From JAZDLX01 sp964538455 (GTDB taxonomy: Bacteria > Electryoneota > Electryoneia > Electryoneales > Electryoneaceae): a stretch of 64,000 nucleotides of DNA. Shown here piece after piece: positions 51,923-61,108 of this stretch. Location: the NCBI GenBank assembly GCA_964538455.1, contig CAZIDZ010000008.1:31598-95597 (forward strand), read 5' to 3'. The notes below the pieces were generated by a model. The model ran no database searches. It was not told the origin of the DNA and saw only the letters and a list, made by a program, of their open reading frames with translations. The stretch's first letter is position 1; each line of letters starts with the position of its first letter. The translations under genes were made by a program, and so were the position numbers.

Positions 51923-53728
51923 ATGGGTAAACCCGCCGAAATTCGAACCGTTCCCTACCGCCAAACGGATGAGCCGTCGAGAAAAGCGGCAATCGTTCCG
52001 GTCGAGGTAGATCTCAGCCGGTTCGACGATGACGAGATCCAACTGCTGGGCCACTTGATCGACGCCTGCAACGGAATGAATCCCATCTTCCGCGATCAGT
52101 TCGAGCCGCTCACGGAACCGCTGCGGGAGTTGCTGGTACGCATGGCCGGGGCGTCCACGGCCGAGGAAAAAAGTTTGCTAGAGAATTACCTCACGGTGCT
52201 CGACCTGCAAAACGCGCCGTGGAGCCTGCTCCCCCGCAAGAATCATCTGCTGGAGATTCCCCGCGACCGGCTGCTAGAACTCGCATCGGAGAGTTTCGCC
52301 GGCACCCCGGACGAGCTGGACGCCCTGCTGGCGATCCTCACCACGGGCCGCGAAACCCCCGGCAAGGCGAATTTCTACCCCGGCGAGATCAGCGAGGAGG
52401 AGTTGAAATCCCTGGGGGAATCCGGCAAGCTCGTCAACACCAGCGTCGTCCGGGACCAGGAGGGCAAACTGCACGTCGTGTTCAACGAGGAGCGGTACAG
52501 CGAGACCCTCGGGCCCGTGCTCGACCATCTCGCGGCGGCCCGCGACCTCGCGAAGGATATCGGACTGCGGCTTTATCTCGACGCGAAAATTCTTGAGTTG
52601 AACACAGGCAGCGAGGAGGCCCGGCGGCTTTCGGATTTCACCTGGGTCCGTCACGACAGCCCGATCGACATCGTGATTTCGACGGCGCTGGAGGTGTACC
52701 TGGACGATTGGAAGAACTTCCGCGGATCGGCCACCGGCGGCGTCTACGTCATCGACGAGTCGATGAACACACTGCTGAAGGCGCTGATCCAGCGTGTTCC
52801 CGCCTGGGAAAAGCAGGCGCCGTGGAGCTACCGGCGCGAGCAGGTGAATCCCGAAACCATTCCGAAGCTGAAGTTCGTGGATGTGCTGGCGTGGTCAGGG
52901 GATTACGTCACCGGACCGTTCACGACCCTCGCCCAGAGCCTGCCCAACGAAGAGTGGGTGGCGAAGAACATCGGCACAGTCAATATGGTGTACGTCAACA
53001 CCGGCAAGGCGATTCACCGTGTTTCGGGCGACCTGGCCGCCGAAGCATTTCTGACGAAAGCGGAATTCGAGCGGTACGGCAAGAAGCTTTTCGACGCCAA
53101 TCAGCTGCATTCCGCGCTGCATGAGATCGGCCACACGACGGGACGGCAGGCGCCGGAAGCGAGCGAAGGGCAGCCAAGCGGCTATCTCGAGGAGGAATAC
53201 TCCTGGCTCGAGGAAACCCGCGCCGAACTGTTCGGTCTGTTCGCGCTGGACCTGCTGCTGGAGGAAAAGGTAATCGACGGAGAAACCTTCCGGGCGTGCT
53301 ATGACGGCATGTTGATCAGCATGCTGATGAGCCTCAAGTTCGATCCGGTGCAGGCCCACACCAAGGCGCGGAACGGGATGTTTCATGTGTTTGACAAGGC
53401 GGGGCTGATCGATCGGGTCAAGGAGAGCGGCGAAGTTAAATTCGCGTTCGACCATGACAAGGCCCCGGCGGAAGTGAAGCGGTTTTTAAAGACGATCGCG
53501 GACCTGAAAGCAAAAGGCGACAAGGCGGGAGCCGCCGCCCTGCGTGAAGAGTACATCCACACCGATGACCTGAAAGACGAGGTGGAACGGCGCACCGCCG
53601 ATTTTCCCCTCGGCAGAGGACTGGTCTTCCCGAAACTGAAAAAGGACGGCGACAAGTACACCCGCGAGCTGGAATATTCCACGGAATTCAGCGGGCAGGA
53701 GAAGTTTTCGCTGAAGATGCGCGATTAG
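51923..53728 (+). CDS. Dipeptidyl peptidase III (M49) with pentapeptide HEIGH zinc motif
   Basis: This 601-residue protein has GGAGGAG upstream and no signal peptide, so it is cytoplasmic. The M49 family removes dipeptides from peptide N-termini. The zinc site reads HEIGH in SALHEIGHTTGR (about residue 396), the five-residue form. Most M49 enzymes have a six-residue HExxGH; from memory, Caldithrix abyssi DPP III has HEISH. The second ligand motif is EETRAELFGL (about 433), matching EExRAE. Further family blocks are WVRHDSPIDIVISTALEVYLDDW and VNTGKAIH. It stands alone upstream of a weak terminator. Confidence 0.9.
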   Translation: MGKPAEIRTVPYRQTDEPSRKAAIVPVEVDLSRFDDDEIQLLGHLIDACNGMNPIFRDQFEPLTEPLRELLVRMAGASTAEEKSLLENYLTVLDLQNAPWSLLPRKNHLLEIPRDRLLELASESFAGTPDELDALLAILTTGRETPGKANFYPGEISEEELKSLGESGKLVNTSVVRDQEGKLHVVFNEERYSETLGPVLDHLAAARDLAKDIGLRLYLDAKILELNTGSEEARRLSDFTWVRHDSPIDIVISTALEVYLDDWKNFRGSATGGVYVIDESMNTLLKALIQRVPAWEKQAPWSYRREQVNPETIPKLKFVDVLAWSGDYVTGPFTTLAQSLPNEEWVAKNIGTVNMVYVNTGKAIHRVSGDLAAEAFLTKAEFERYGKKLFDANQLHSALHEIGHTTGRQAPEASEGQPSGYLEEEYSWLEETRAELFGLFALDLLLEEKVIDGETFRACYDGMLISMLMSLKFDPVQAHTKARNGMFHVFDKAGLIDRVKESGEVKFAFDHDKAPAEVKRFLKTIADLKAKGDKAGAAALREEYIHTDDLKDEVERRTADFPLGRGLVFPKLKKDGDKYTRELEYSTEFSGQEKFSLKMRD

Positions 53729-53841
53729 CGGATTCACGTATCGCTATCAGACCCGGATGTGAAAGGTGACCCAGGCAACACCGTCAGTTCTGCGCTTCAT
53801 CGATAAACCGACAGGGCAAACGCGGGATTCGACAACAAGAG

Positions 53842-53874
53842 AAACCGCCCATCTCGAGAGGAGATGAGCGGTTT
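53842..53874 (+). terminator. Terminator-like hairpin after the M49 gene
   Basis: AAACCGC pairs with GCGGTTT, and inside it ATCTC pairs with GAGAT. The stem lies about 115 bases after the stop codon. The T-rich tail is short on both strands, so it is a moderate candidate that could act in both directions. Confidence 0.5.
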
Positions 53875-54033
53875 GTCTGATGTGATGAGTGAAATCCGGG
53901 GCGGAATCCCTCTTGACGCCTCGGGTTACGGATATCGAATCATAACGCTTTTTTCATCAACTACCTGAATCTGCAGCGCTCCCGCCCGGAATATCCGCTT
54001 GTTGGAATCCACTCGACTCCCGGCTTGATTGGT

Positions 54034-54741
54034 TCACGGGGTGAGCGCTTCGTCCGCTCGTTTCGCCGCGTTGGCCATGATCTCCGGTTCCGTGACCTGC
54101 AGGGTGCTGAGTCCCGCCACAGCTTGCTCGGGCCGGAGCTCATACCCCGGGTTGTGCCCGCGCAGATAGAGCAGCGCGGGATTGATGTCCCGCACGATCC
54201 TGTCAACCCAGACCAGTTCCGCCTCCGTCGCACCGAGTTCATGAAGATCGTGACGGACCATCCTCGCCCAGGAACGCTGATTCTCCGTATCTCCTCCCGC
54301 GAAGAGGGTTCCGAGCGCTGTCAACGCCCAGCGGTTCAGACGCCGGTCGACCACGATCTCGTGGACATCCGCGATCGCCTTGAACGCCTTGCTCCCAAGG
54401 CCGGTTTTCCAGGCCTCAAGGTGGACCTGCTCCAGCGCGTTCAGCCGGAGCACGCGCCGCACCGGATTTCCCCTCCAGCAGGGGATCAGCTCCTCGAGCA
54501 GGCCGTGTTTGTCAAGCCAACCGATGCCGAGGTGGCGGTGAGGCGCCGCGAGGATGCCCCAGAACTCCTTTCTGCATGCGTGTGGATCGCGAATGATCGG
54601 GCGAGGAGCGGTTGCAAGGGCATCCACCAGATGCGGCGGCGCCTGACTGTCGGGATTTTCAGCGAGGATGCGGGCCAGGGTTATCCACAAAACAGGGTCT
54701 TTCTGATAATTTTCAACGTTTTCGCCGATTGGGCTCGCCAT
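54034..54741 (-). CDS. Hypothetical helical protein
   Basis: This 235-residue soluble protein has a good ribosome site (GAGGAGG) before ATG 54741. It is helical throughout, with conserved-looking segments HRHLGIGWLDKHGLLEELIP (about 70-89), LNALEQVHLEAWKTGLG and HEIVVDRRLNRWALTALG. The pattern of a helix ending in GLLEELIP followed by a His-containing helical region recalls the C-terminal helical part of CCA-adding and poly(A) polymerases, but no nucleotidyltransferase core is present. That resemblance is weak. Function unknown. Confidence 0.65.
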   Translation of the reverse strand: MASPIGENVENYQKDPVLWITLARILAENPDSQAPPHLVDALATAPRPIIRDPHACRKEFWGILAAPHRHLGIGWLDKHGLLEELIPCWRGNPVRRVLRLNALEQVHLEAWKTGLGSKAFKAIADVHEIVVDRRLNRWALTALGTLFAGGDTENQRSWARMVRHDLHELGATEAELVWVDRIVRDINPALLYLRGHNPGYELRPEQAVAGLSTLQVTEPEIMANAAKRADEALTP

Positions 54742-54965
54742 TGCACTGCGCCTCCTCGTTACCTGGGACACCGGTGATGACGGCATCCCTCACCTCTACT
54801 CGCGGGGCGCCGTTTTGTTCCCCCGGCGAAGAGGAACGGCCGGCCCCGTCGAATCCCTAAAGTAGTCGGCATCGGTTCCGAGGGTGAGACAATAGCGTTT
54901 GTCAAAACGGTTTGCACGTCTCCCGGAGGCGGAGTGAGAACAGGCATCCTCCCGGCATAAAGAAA

Positions 54966-54991
54966 AGGCCGTTCCTTTCTAGGAACAGCCT
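54966..54991 (-). terminator. Terminator of the lipoprotein gene
   Basis: On the minus strand, AGGCTGTTCCT pairs with AGGAACGGCCT (one G-T/C mismatch area) across a four-base loop. It is followed by TTTCTTT, about 95 bases after the stop codon. Confidence 0.7.
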
Positions 54992-55086
54992 GTCCGGGGC
55001 TTCATCACAGTGTTTGCCAAGTTTCAGTCCAGCACCGACCTTAGGTTGAACGACCCGCCTGAAAGCACGGCCGCTCACCTGTAAAA

Positions 55087-56043
55087 TCAGAAGGTATCTA
55101 TCGAAAACGGATGCTGTGTTTCGAAATCCTCGCTGGCCAGGGTGAAATACCCAGTTCGCTGGCTCGAGGTGGCGGCATCGAAGAAGAAGCGGATCACCTC
55201 CTCGCCGTCGACGGCAGAATTACCTGTGCCGCTCCCATCCGCCTCGAAGGCAAACGCTGACGAAAATTGCAGCTCAACGGTGGACGAGATGATAGGGCCA
55301 ACATTCCCGGGATCCGTAAACACGACCGTCAAATCCACGTCATAGTCGCCGCTGTAATCATTCGGATCGACAGCTACGTCGGTCCAGCCTACGGAGGTGG
55401 AAAACTCGGTCGACTCCTCCATATCGGAGACGCTTTCGAGCACCATACTCATCGTGCCGCTTCCGCTGACCAGCGTGCGCTCGGTGTTGATCGTGTTGGC
55501 CATATCACCGGAAACCGTGTAACTGCCGAACAGCTGATCGGACAGCACCAGCGAGAACTCCATTTCCGTCGTTGTGATCGGCAATCCCTCGTTCCCTGCG
55601 GCCCAAATATCCGGCGTCAATCGGATTCGGAACAGAAGGGCTAAAAATGATGCTTCTTCCCCCGTCGTGTCCGACCACTCGTACCACCCCTGTGCGTCGG
55701 GACCCGTCCAAATGGTGTCCGGTGGAGATGCTAAAGACCGGTCCACGGGGGCATGTTCAGAGGTGACACCCAACAGCCCTCCGACGAAGAAATAAGGCAG
55801 ATCGGCGAAATCTCCATTTTCCATCATGTCGGTCATGCCACGGACGGATCCAATGCTACTGACACCATTTTCAGCGACCGCTTCGGCCATTTCCACCTGG
55901 TCGGCGATGGAAAAATCGGTAAATCCCTTCTCCTTTTCCTTGTCCCCGTCCGTCGAGTCCTTCTCGCACGCCGAGATCAGTACCGTACTCGCAACTAGAA
56001 CAAATACAAAGCCTAACGCCGACACCCGCATCAGCTTCTTCAT
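55087..56043 (-). CDS. Secreted lipoprotein, unknown function
   Basis: The protein has 318 residues from ATG 56043, with GGGAGG upstream. The lipoprotein signal ends in LISAC at about residue 26. The mature part starts with a charged stretch (EKDSTDGDKEKEKG), then a helix and a largely beta, acidic, Ser/Thr-rich domain (EFSLVLSDQLFGSYTVSG, GSGTMSMVLESVSDME, YDVDLTVVFTDPGN). No family recognised. It is probably at the outer membrane or cell surface. Monocistronic, with its own terminator. Confidence 0.75.
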   Translation of the reverse strand: MKKLMRVSALGFVFVLVASTVLISACEKDSTDGDKEKEKGFTDFSIADQVEMAEAVAENGVSSIGSVRGMTDMMENGDFADLPYFFVGGLLGVTSEHAPVDRSLASPPDTIWTGPDAQGWYEWSDTTGEEASFLALLFRIRLTPDIWAAGNEGLPITTTEMEFSLVLSDQLFGSYTVSGDMANTINTERTLVSGSGTMSMVLESVSDMEESTEFSTSVGWTDVAVDPNDYSGDYDVDLTVVFTDPGNVGPIISSTVELQFSSAFAFEADGSGTGNSAVDGEEVIRFFFDAATSSQRTGYFTLASEDFETQHPFSIDTF

Positions 56044-56307
56044 GGGCACCTCCCTCATCTTTTGCCCTCACCCGGTCGCAAATGTTGGGGCGAGAATCCA
56101 GTCCGCCGGTCAAAATGCACCGATCTCGCATTTTGCCGCTCTTTCGCCGCGGCAGGTAACGCGAGTAACAACAATCCGTTGACCCTTTGGCAGGAATCAT
56201 CCTGAAACTGGAATTGTGCAGGGCGGGCCTATTATGTTCAGGAACCTTCTACAGCAGGTACGTCAGCTTATGCAGGGTCTGCGTCAAAGTACAAAGGCCG
56301 CAGTTAC

Positions 56308-57663
56308 ATGTCCAGTTTTCTCAAAACGCTTTCCGGGGAATCCGCCATCCTTGTCGGTGGCGGCGAGAGGCTCGCCAAGGTGTTGGGAAGCCGCTTCAAG
56401 CATCTGGTCTCCGTCGATCCGCACCGGACGCTCACAGGCTCGCCCCGCCATGAAAAGATTGAAGACAGCGAAGTGGTTTATGTCAGCGGGAAATCCACGT
56501 CGCCTTCGGAGATGCCCCGGGATGTGGATGCCGTCGTGCTTGCTTTTCTCCTCGCGTCGAGCGACGATCCGGAGCGGCTGATCGAACCGTGGGCGAAACT
56601 GCTGAAGAACCGGGGCAAGCTGGTGCTGATCGAGTGGGCGTCACGTCAGCTTCGCGGGAACGGCGAGCGCACCGTTCACTCCAAGACCCTTGACATTCTT
56701 GAAGATGAGGGCAAATTCCATCCTCCCACCAGCCGGGAGATGGTGCAGTGGCTGCGGGGGAACGGGCTGATTCACGCGCGTCAACAGACGGAATCGGCGT
56801 CCGGGTTGCTCAACGAACAGGACTGCGCCTTCGTCGCCGCCGAGGGGATCAGCCAGCTCGTTTCGCTGGGGATGGGAGATTCCGAGCTGGTTGAGGAGTT
56901 GCGCAGCTCAACGCTGCGACCGGCCCCGGTAACGATCGCCTATGCGACCTACAAACGGGTTGAGGATCCCGCCGCTGCTCGAGCCCGTATCGAGTCGAAC
57001 AACGCGGTCGCTGAGACGGAGGCTGTCAGCCTCGAATCCCTGGGAGAGCTCCCGCAGTGGGAAGGCAACCTGCTCGATCTACTCTCCAGCGCGCTGTCCG
57101 GCGCTGTTAAGGACCCGAAACAGACCGCCCACCGCCTGCTTAGAACCCTTGGAGGAAAGGCGCTCTCCGGCATTCGCGACACGTCGCTGCTGATGGAGGT
57201 TGCGAATCTGCCGGAACAAGCCGCGAAAAAGCTGGTCGGCATCCTCGCGCTCGGCGAGCGACTGTTCGGCCCTCACCAGCAGCATGTCGTTGAAATCCAC
57301 GGACCCGAGGACGCCTACCGTTACCTGGGCCCCCAACTTCACGAACTGACCCGGGAGTATTTCCGGGGGCTGTACCTGAACGTAAAAGGGGTTCTCGTCG
57401 CGGACGAAATCATCAGCATCGGTACGCTCACCGCCTCGCTCGTCCATCCGCGGGAAGTGTATGGACCGGCCCTCGAAGGGCGCTGCCACGCCGTGCTGAT
57501 CGCCCACAACCACCCTTCCGGCGACCCGAATCCCTCCGCCGAGGACATCCACATTACACGGGAACTGGCGGAGGCCGGCCGCCTACTGGGAATCGAATTG
57601 CTTGACCACATCATCATCGGCAGTGACAGCTACATCTCGTTGAAGGAACGCGGAATTTTCTAA
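56308..57663 (+). CDS. Methyltransferase-like domain fused to RadC (JAMM/MPN+ domain)
   Basis: The protein has 451 residues, about twice the usual RadC length. Residues of about 1-200 read as a Rossmann-type methyltransferase: ESAILVGGGERLAKVLG, a strand VDP, VDAVVLAFLLASSDDPERLIEPWAKLLKNRG and LVLIEWA. The Gly loop is not a canonical SAM motif. Residues of about 235-451 are RadC: the helix-hairpin-helix-like DLLSSALSGAVKDPKQTAHRLL and NLPEQAAKKLVGILALGERL, then the metalloprotease-like metal site in AHNHPSGDPNPSAED (His400, His402, Ser410, Asp413). RadC's role is unsettled despite its DNA-repair name. An alternative is a mis-joined start, but the frame is continuous with even composition. 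No strong ribosome site. Confidence 0.82.
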   Translation: MSSFLKTLSGESAILVGGGERLAKVLGSRFKHLVSVDPHRTLTGSPRHEKIEDSEVVYVSGKSTSPSEMPRDVDAVVLAFLLASSDDPERLIEPWAKLLKNRGKLVLIEWASRQLRGNGERTVHSKTLDILEDEGKFHPPTSREMVQWLRGNGLIHARQQTESASGLLNEQDCAFVAAEGISQLVSLGMGDSELVEELRSSTLRPAPVTIAYATYKRVEDPAAARARIESNNAVAETEAVSLESLGELPQWEGNLLDLLSSALSGAVKDPKQTAHRLLRTLGGKALSGIRDTSLLMEVANLPEQAAKKLVGILALGERLFGPHQQHVVEIHGPEDAYRYLGPQLHELTREYFRGLYLNVKGVLVADEIISIGTLTASLVHPREVYGPALEGRCHAVLIAHNHPSGDPNPSAEDIHITRELAEAGRLLGIELLDHIIIGSDSYISLKERGIF

Positions 57664-57825
57664 GCCAATTCGTTCTCTCCAAGGCACTTCCCTCCCTTGG
57701 ACTACCTTGAAACTGTTCTCCCGCCGGACTACTCTATAAGCGCAGTTCGGAAAGCTTAACAATTCGCGTTTCGCCCGAGATCGAATTCGCAGGCGAAACG
57801 TCCGATTAACGGTTTTGGAGGACAG

Positions 57826-58428
57826 ATGAAAGCCAACCATGAAGTGAAGGCCCTCCCCTACGCGTATGACTCGCTGAAGGGGATCTCCAAGCAGGTTAAC
57901 GAGTGGCATCACGACAAGCATTACGCCGGATATGTCGCCAAGCGCAACGAGATCGAGAAGAAGATCGCCGAGCTAAAGGAGAAGGCGGGCAACGCCAATT
58001 ACAGCGAATTCGGTGAAATGAAGCGGCGCGAAAGCTTCAACGCCTCCGGTCAGATCCTGCATGAGATCTACTACGACATCATGGGTGGAGACGGCAACAT
58101 CGACGAGAGCCTCGACGTGGTGAAGAAAATCGTCGCGGATTTCGGCAGCGTGGACGCCTGGAAAGAGGATTTCAAGCTGACCGCGATGAGCGCCCTCGGA
58201 TGGGCGATCCTCTGCTACGACCCCACCGACGGCAGCCTGCACAACTTCCTCGTGGACCTGCACAACAACGGCGCGGTCTGGGGAAGTAGCCCGCTGGTCC
58301 CGGTCGATGTTTTCGAGCACGCCTACTATTACGACTACGGCCCCGACCGCGGCAAGTACGTGGACGCGTTCCTCGGCAACCTCAACTGGGCAAAGATCAA
58401 CGAGCTGTACAAGCACGCGACACGCTAA
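57826..58428 (+). CDS. Divergent Fe/Mn superoxide dismutase
   Basis: The protein has 200 residues with GGAGG before the ATG. It converts superoxide to peroxide and oxygen. Metal ligands by family alignment are His28 in EWHHDKHYAGYV, His in QILHEIYYD (about 79), and Asp and His in PVDVFEHAYYYDYG (about 161-165). Lacks a signal peptide. The second-ligand helix reads HEIYYD instead of the usual H-x-(F/I)-(F/Y)-W, so a conserved active-site Trp is missing. It could be an atypical dismutase. Ends in a strong terminator. The next gene is a more canonical paralogue. Confidence 0.87.
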   Translation: MKANHEVKALPYAYDSLKGISKQVNEWHHDKHYAGYVAKRNEIEKKIAELKEKAGNANYSEFGEMKRRESFNASGQILHEIYYDIMGGDGNIDESLDVVKKIVADFGSVDAWKEDFKLTAMSALGWAILCYDPTDGSLHNFLVDLHNNGAVWGSSPLVPVDVFEHAYYYDYGPDRGKYVDAFLGNLNWAKINELYKHATR

Positions 58429-58448
58429 ATATGACAGCCACTTGCACT

Positions 58449-58477
58449 GCGCGCTGGGTATCCAGCGCGCTTTTTTT
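58449..58477 (+). terminator. Rho-independent terminator of the first SOD gene
   Basis: The stem GCGCGCTGG/CCAGCGCGC with a GTAT loop is followed by seven Ts, 20 bases after the stop codon. The best terminator in the window. Confidence 0.93.
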
Positions 58478-58751
58478 GTAACTGACTTTGGAAGAGTCCC
58501 CGCTACACCTCCAGTCATCGGGATTTGGGATTCCTAACACATTGACTTCAAATAACCTAAGACAATACTGTACCCGAGTGTCCCGGATCGGGAGAGCGCG
58601 TGATGCCGATAATCCCTGGCACCATGTGGACAACGGGGTCGCCGTGCAAGGAGTGTTTCTGAGGTGATCTTCTGACAGCGGCAACATCCCCTCTCCTCTT
58701 TCCTACTGAACTCAACAGCGAAGAAAAACCGATACGGCAAAGGAGGGTACG

Positions 58752-59348
<597 letters not shown>

Positions 59349-59692
59349 AGCGCTCGGTGAACGGCGGAGGTCGAAAAACAGTTGAATTGAAACAAAAAAC
59401 GAGACTCGGACTGTTTTGGGTTTTGTTAGCGGCGGGCAAGTGATTGTGCCTCCCGTGAGGCGGCGCAGTCGCGGCCGGGTGGCCACATTTCGGGTGCCTC
59501 GTTCCATCACATAGCGTGCCAGGCAGGACTGTATCTGTCAAGAAGAAGGCGAGCGAAAAGGCAGTCTGTCGCTCTTGTTAACGGGCGACGGATGCGTACA
59601 TTCGACTACCCGGCTGTACCTCCCCCCCGAAATGTTTGACCCGAACACAACAGCAATCCTTCAGCAACGGCGGCGGTCGTGAAGGAGGAAAC
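59349..59692. other. Intergenic region upstream of the selenoperoxiredoxin
   Basis: About 340 bases lie between SOD and peroxiredoxin. AAAACAGT/ACTGTTTT half-stems at about 59378-59424 could form a weak terminator. No gene was seen; the peroxiredoxin promoter should lie here. Confidence 0.4.
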
Positions 59693-60403
59693 ATGCCCGA
59701 CGAAGTGCCCCATGGATGTGTAGAACCCGTCGAAGGCCCAATCCTGCCGGAGCAGGAAGCGGGTCAGGACAAGGATTCAGACAAACAGGGAGAAGCGACG
59801 ATGCACGTTACGGTCGGCCAGGAAGCGCCCGATTTCGTGGCCACTGCGTACCATGAGGGCGGCTTCAAGAACATCAAACTCTCGGACTACCGGGGCTCGT
59901 GGGTGCTCCTTTGCTTCTACCCCGGCGATTTTACCTTCGTTTGACCCACCGAACTGTCGGCGGTCGCCGACAAAGCCGAAGAATTCAGGAAACTGGGCGT
60001 GCAGGTTCTCTCCTGCAGCACCGACAGCCGTTTCGTGCACAAAATCTGGCAGGAGCAGGAACTGTCGAAGATGGTCGAGGGCGGCTTCCCCTTCCCGATG
60101 CTCTCTGATGCCGGTGGGAAAATTGGAGCAGTGTACGGCGTGTACGATGCGGCAGGAGGCGTCGATGTCCGTGGTAGGTTCATCATCGACCCGGACGGCG
60201 TGATCCAGGCCATCGAGATCCTTACACCGCCTGTGGGGCGAAGGGTGGCCGAGTCGATCCGCCAGCTCCAGGCGTTTCAACACGTGCGGAAAACGAAAGG
60301 CGCGGAGGTCTGCCCCGCGGGGTGGGAGCCGGGAAAACCGACGCTCAAAGTGGGACCGGAACTCGCCGGCCACGTCTGGGAGGTCTGGAAGCCGAACGAA
60401 TAA
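59693..60403 (+). CDS. Selenocysteine-containing 2-Cys peroxiredoxin (AhpC/PrxU-like), in-frame TGA at 59942
   Basis: Read through one TGA, the frame gives 236 residues. Start ATG 59693 follows AAGGAGG; an in-frame ATG at 59801 would give the usual peroxiredoxin N-terminus (MHVTVGQEAPDF) without the 36-residue extension. The active-site block reads FYPGDFTFV-TGA-PTEL, so the TGA (residue 84) sits exactly at the peroxidatic Cys of FVCPTE. The remainder is intact: VQVLSCSTDSRFVHKIWQ, FPFPMLSDAGGKIGAVYGV, RGRFIIDPDGVIQ and a resolving Cys207 in EVCPAGWEPGKPTL. A stem-loop follows the TGA (separate entry). It should reduce hydrogen peroxide and organic peroxides. A nonsense mutation is the alternative, but the position and hairpin argue against it. 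Confidence 0.88.
59942..59972 (+). promoter_or_regulatory. Candidate bacterial SECIS element after the TGA codon
   Basis: TGA at 59942-59944 is followed by ten bases, then TGTCGGC-GGTC-GCCGACA (59955-59972), a perfect seven-base-pair stem with a GGTC loop. The loop starts 17 bases after the TGA. As I recall it, E. coli fdhF has its GGUCU loop 18 bases after UGA. SelB binds such loops to recruit Sec-tRNA. The stem lies within coding sequence and keeps the conserved protein (LSAVADK). Confidence 0.8.
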
Positions 60404-60513
60404 GCCTGTCGCCGAGATTCGCAGGAGGTTGATTCTGAGAAGGCAGGTTCCTGTTCTTCGCATCCCGCGTGTGCTGTCAACAGGACCGGGTGATATTCAC
60501 AGATCGCTCCAGA

Positions 60514-61026
60514 TCAGAACGGCGCGAATCCTCCCGCCGCCCAGTAGTCCTCCTTTAGAGCAGACTGCTGGCGCGAGAGCATCTCATAGTGACCCTGTTC
60601 CCACTCTGCAAGTTCGAGGAAAAAACTCCGCACCACCGGATCATCGTGCAGCGCCGACTGCTGCTGGTAGAACTTGATCGTGTTCAATTCGAGCTGAATG
60701 CCAATCGCGAGGACACTCATCTCAATGTGAGCGTCTGAAATGCTCTCGCGCAGCTTCTCGGAGAAAACAGGGTGAGTTTTCGAACCTGAAGAGTGTTCAG
60801 GCAGTTTCGCGTCCGGATCCGGCTTTCCGGTGCTGAGAAAGGCGTTGTAATGCGCACGGAGAAAGGCGGCGTGCGCGGACTCTTCGCGGGCAAGCATATC
60901 GAGCACCTCCTTGCCCTTCGGATCCGTCGTGCTGTTGGCCGCCATCCTGTAAAAGTTATACCCGTCCCCCTCCAACTGGATCGCCGCTTTCAGCCCCTCG
61001 ACAACCGCCTGATCCGCGGTGTTCAT
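60514..61026 (-). CDS. Ferritin-like / rubrerythrin-type diiron protein
   Basis: This 170-residue all-helical protein has the ferritin-like pattern of two carboxylate pairs: AIQLEGDGYNFYRMAA (about 16-31) with EESAHAAFLRAHY, and IQLELNTIKFYQQQ with LAEWEQGHYEML. These E...ExxH pairs should bind a diiron centre. No C-terminal rubredoxin Cys4 site is present, so it is not a classical rubrerythrin. A role in peroxide reduction or iron storage is likely. It faces the peroxiredoxin gene convergently. Confidence 0.85.
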   Translation of the reverse strand: MNTADQAVVEGLKAAIQLEGDGYNFYRMAANSTTDPKGKEVLDMLAREESAHAAFLRAHYNAFLSTGKPDPDAKLPEHSSGSKTHPVFSEKLRESISDAHIEMSVLAIGIQLELNTIKFYQQQSALHDDPVVRSFFLELAEWEQGHYEMLSRQQSALKEDYWAAGGFAPF

Positions 61027-61108
61027 TCGTCCTTTCCCCCACTCGATCAGCTTTCTACTCCGGCTTCGGACTCTCCAGCGGCGGAGAGCCCGCCCGCGAC
61101 ATCAACTC

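Noticed and set aside
59942..59944. TGA in the peroxiredoxin as sign of a genetic code where TGA means Trp
   Set aside because: Many genes in the window end normally in TGA (for example 2086-2088, 38218-38220 and 63936-63938), and the position corresponds to Cys, not Trp.
59636..60403. Peroxiredoxin as a frameshifted pseudogene
   Set aside because: Both halves lie in the same frame with no indel, and the stop replaces exactly the catalytic Cys.
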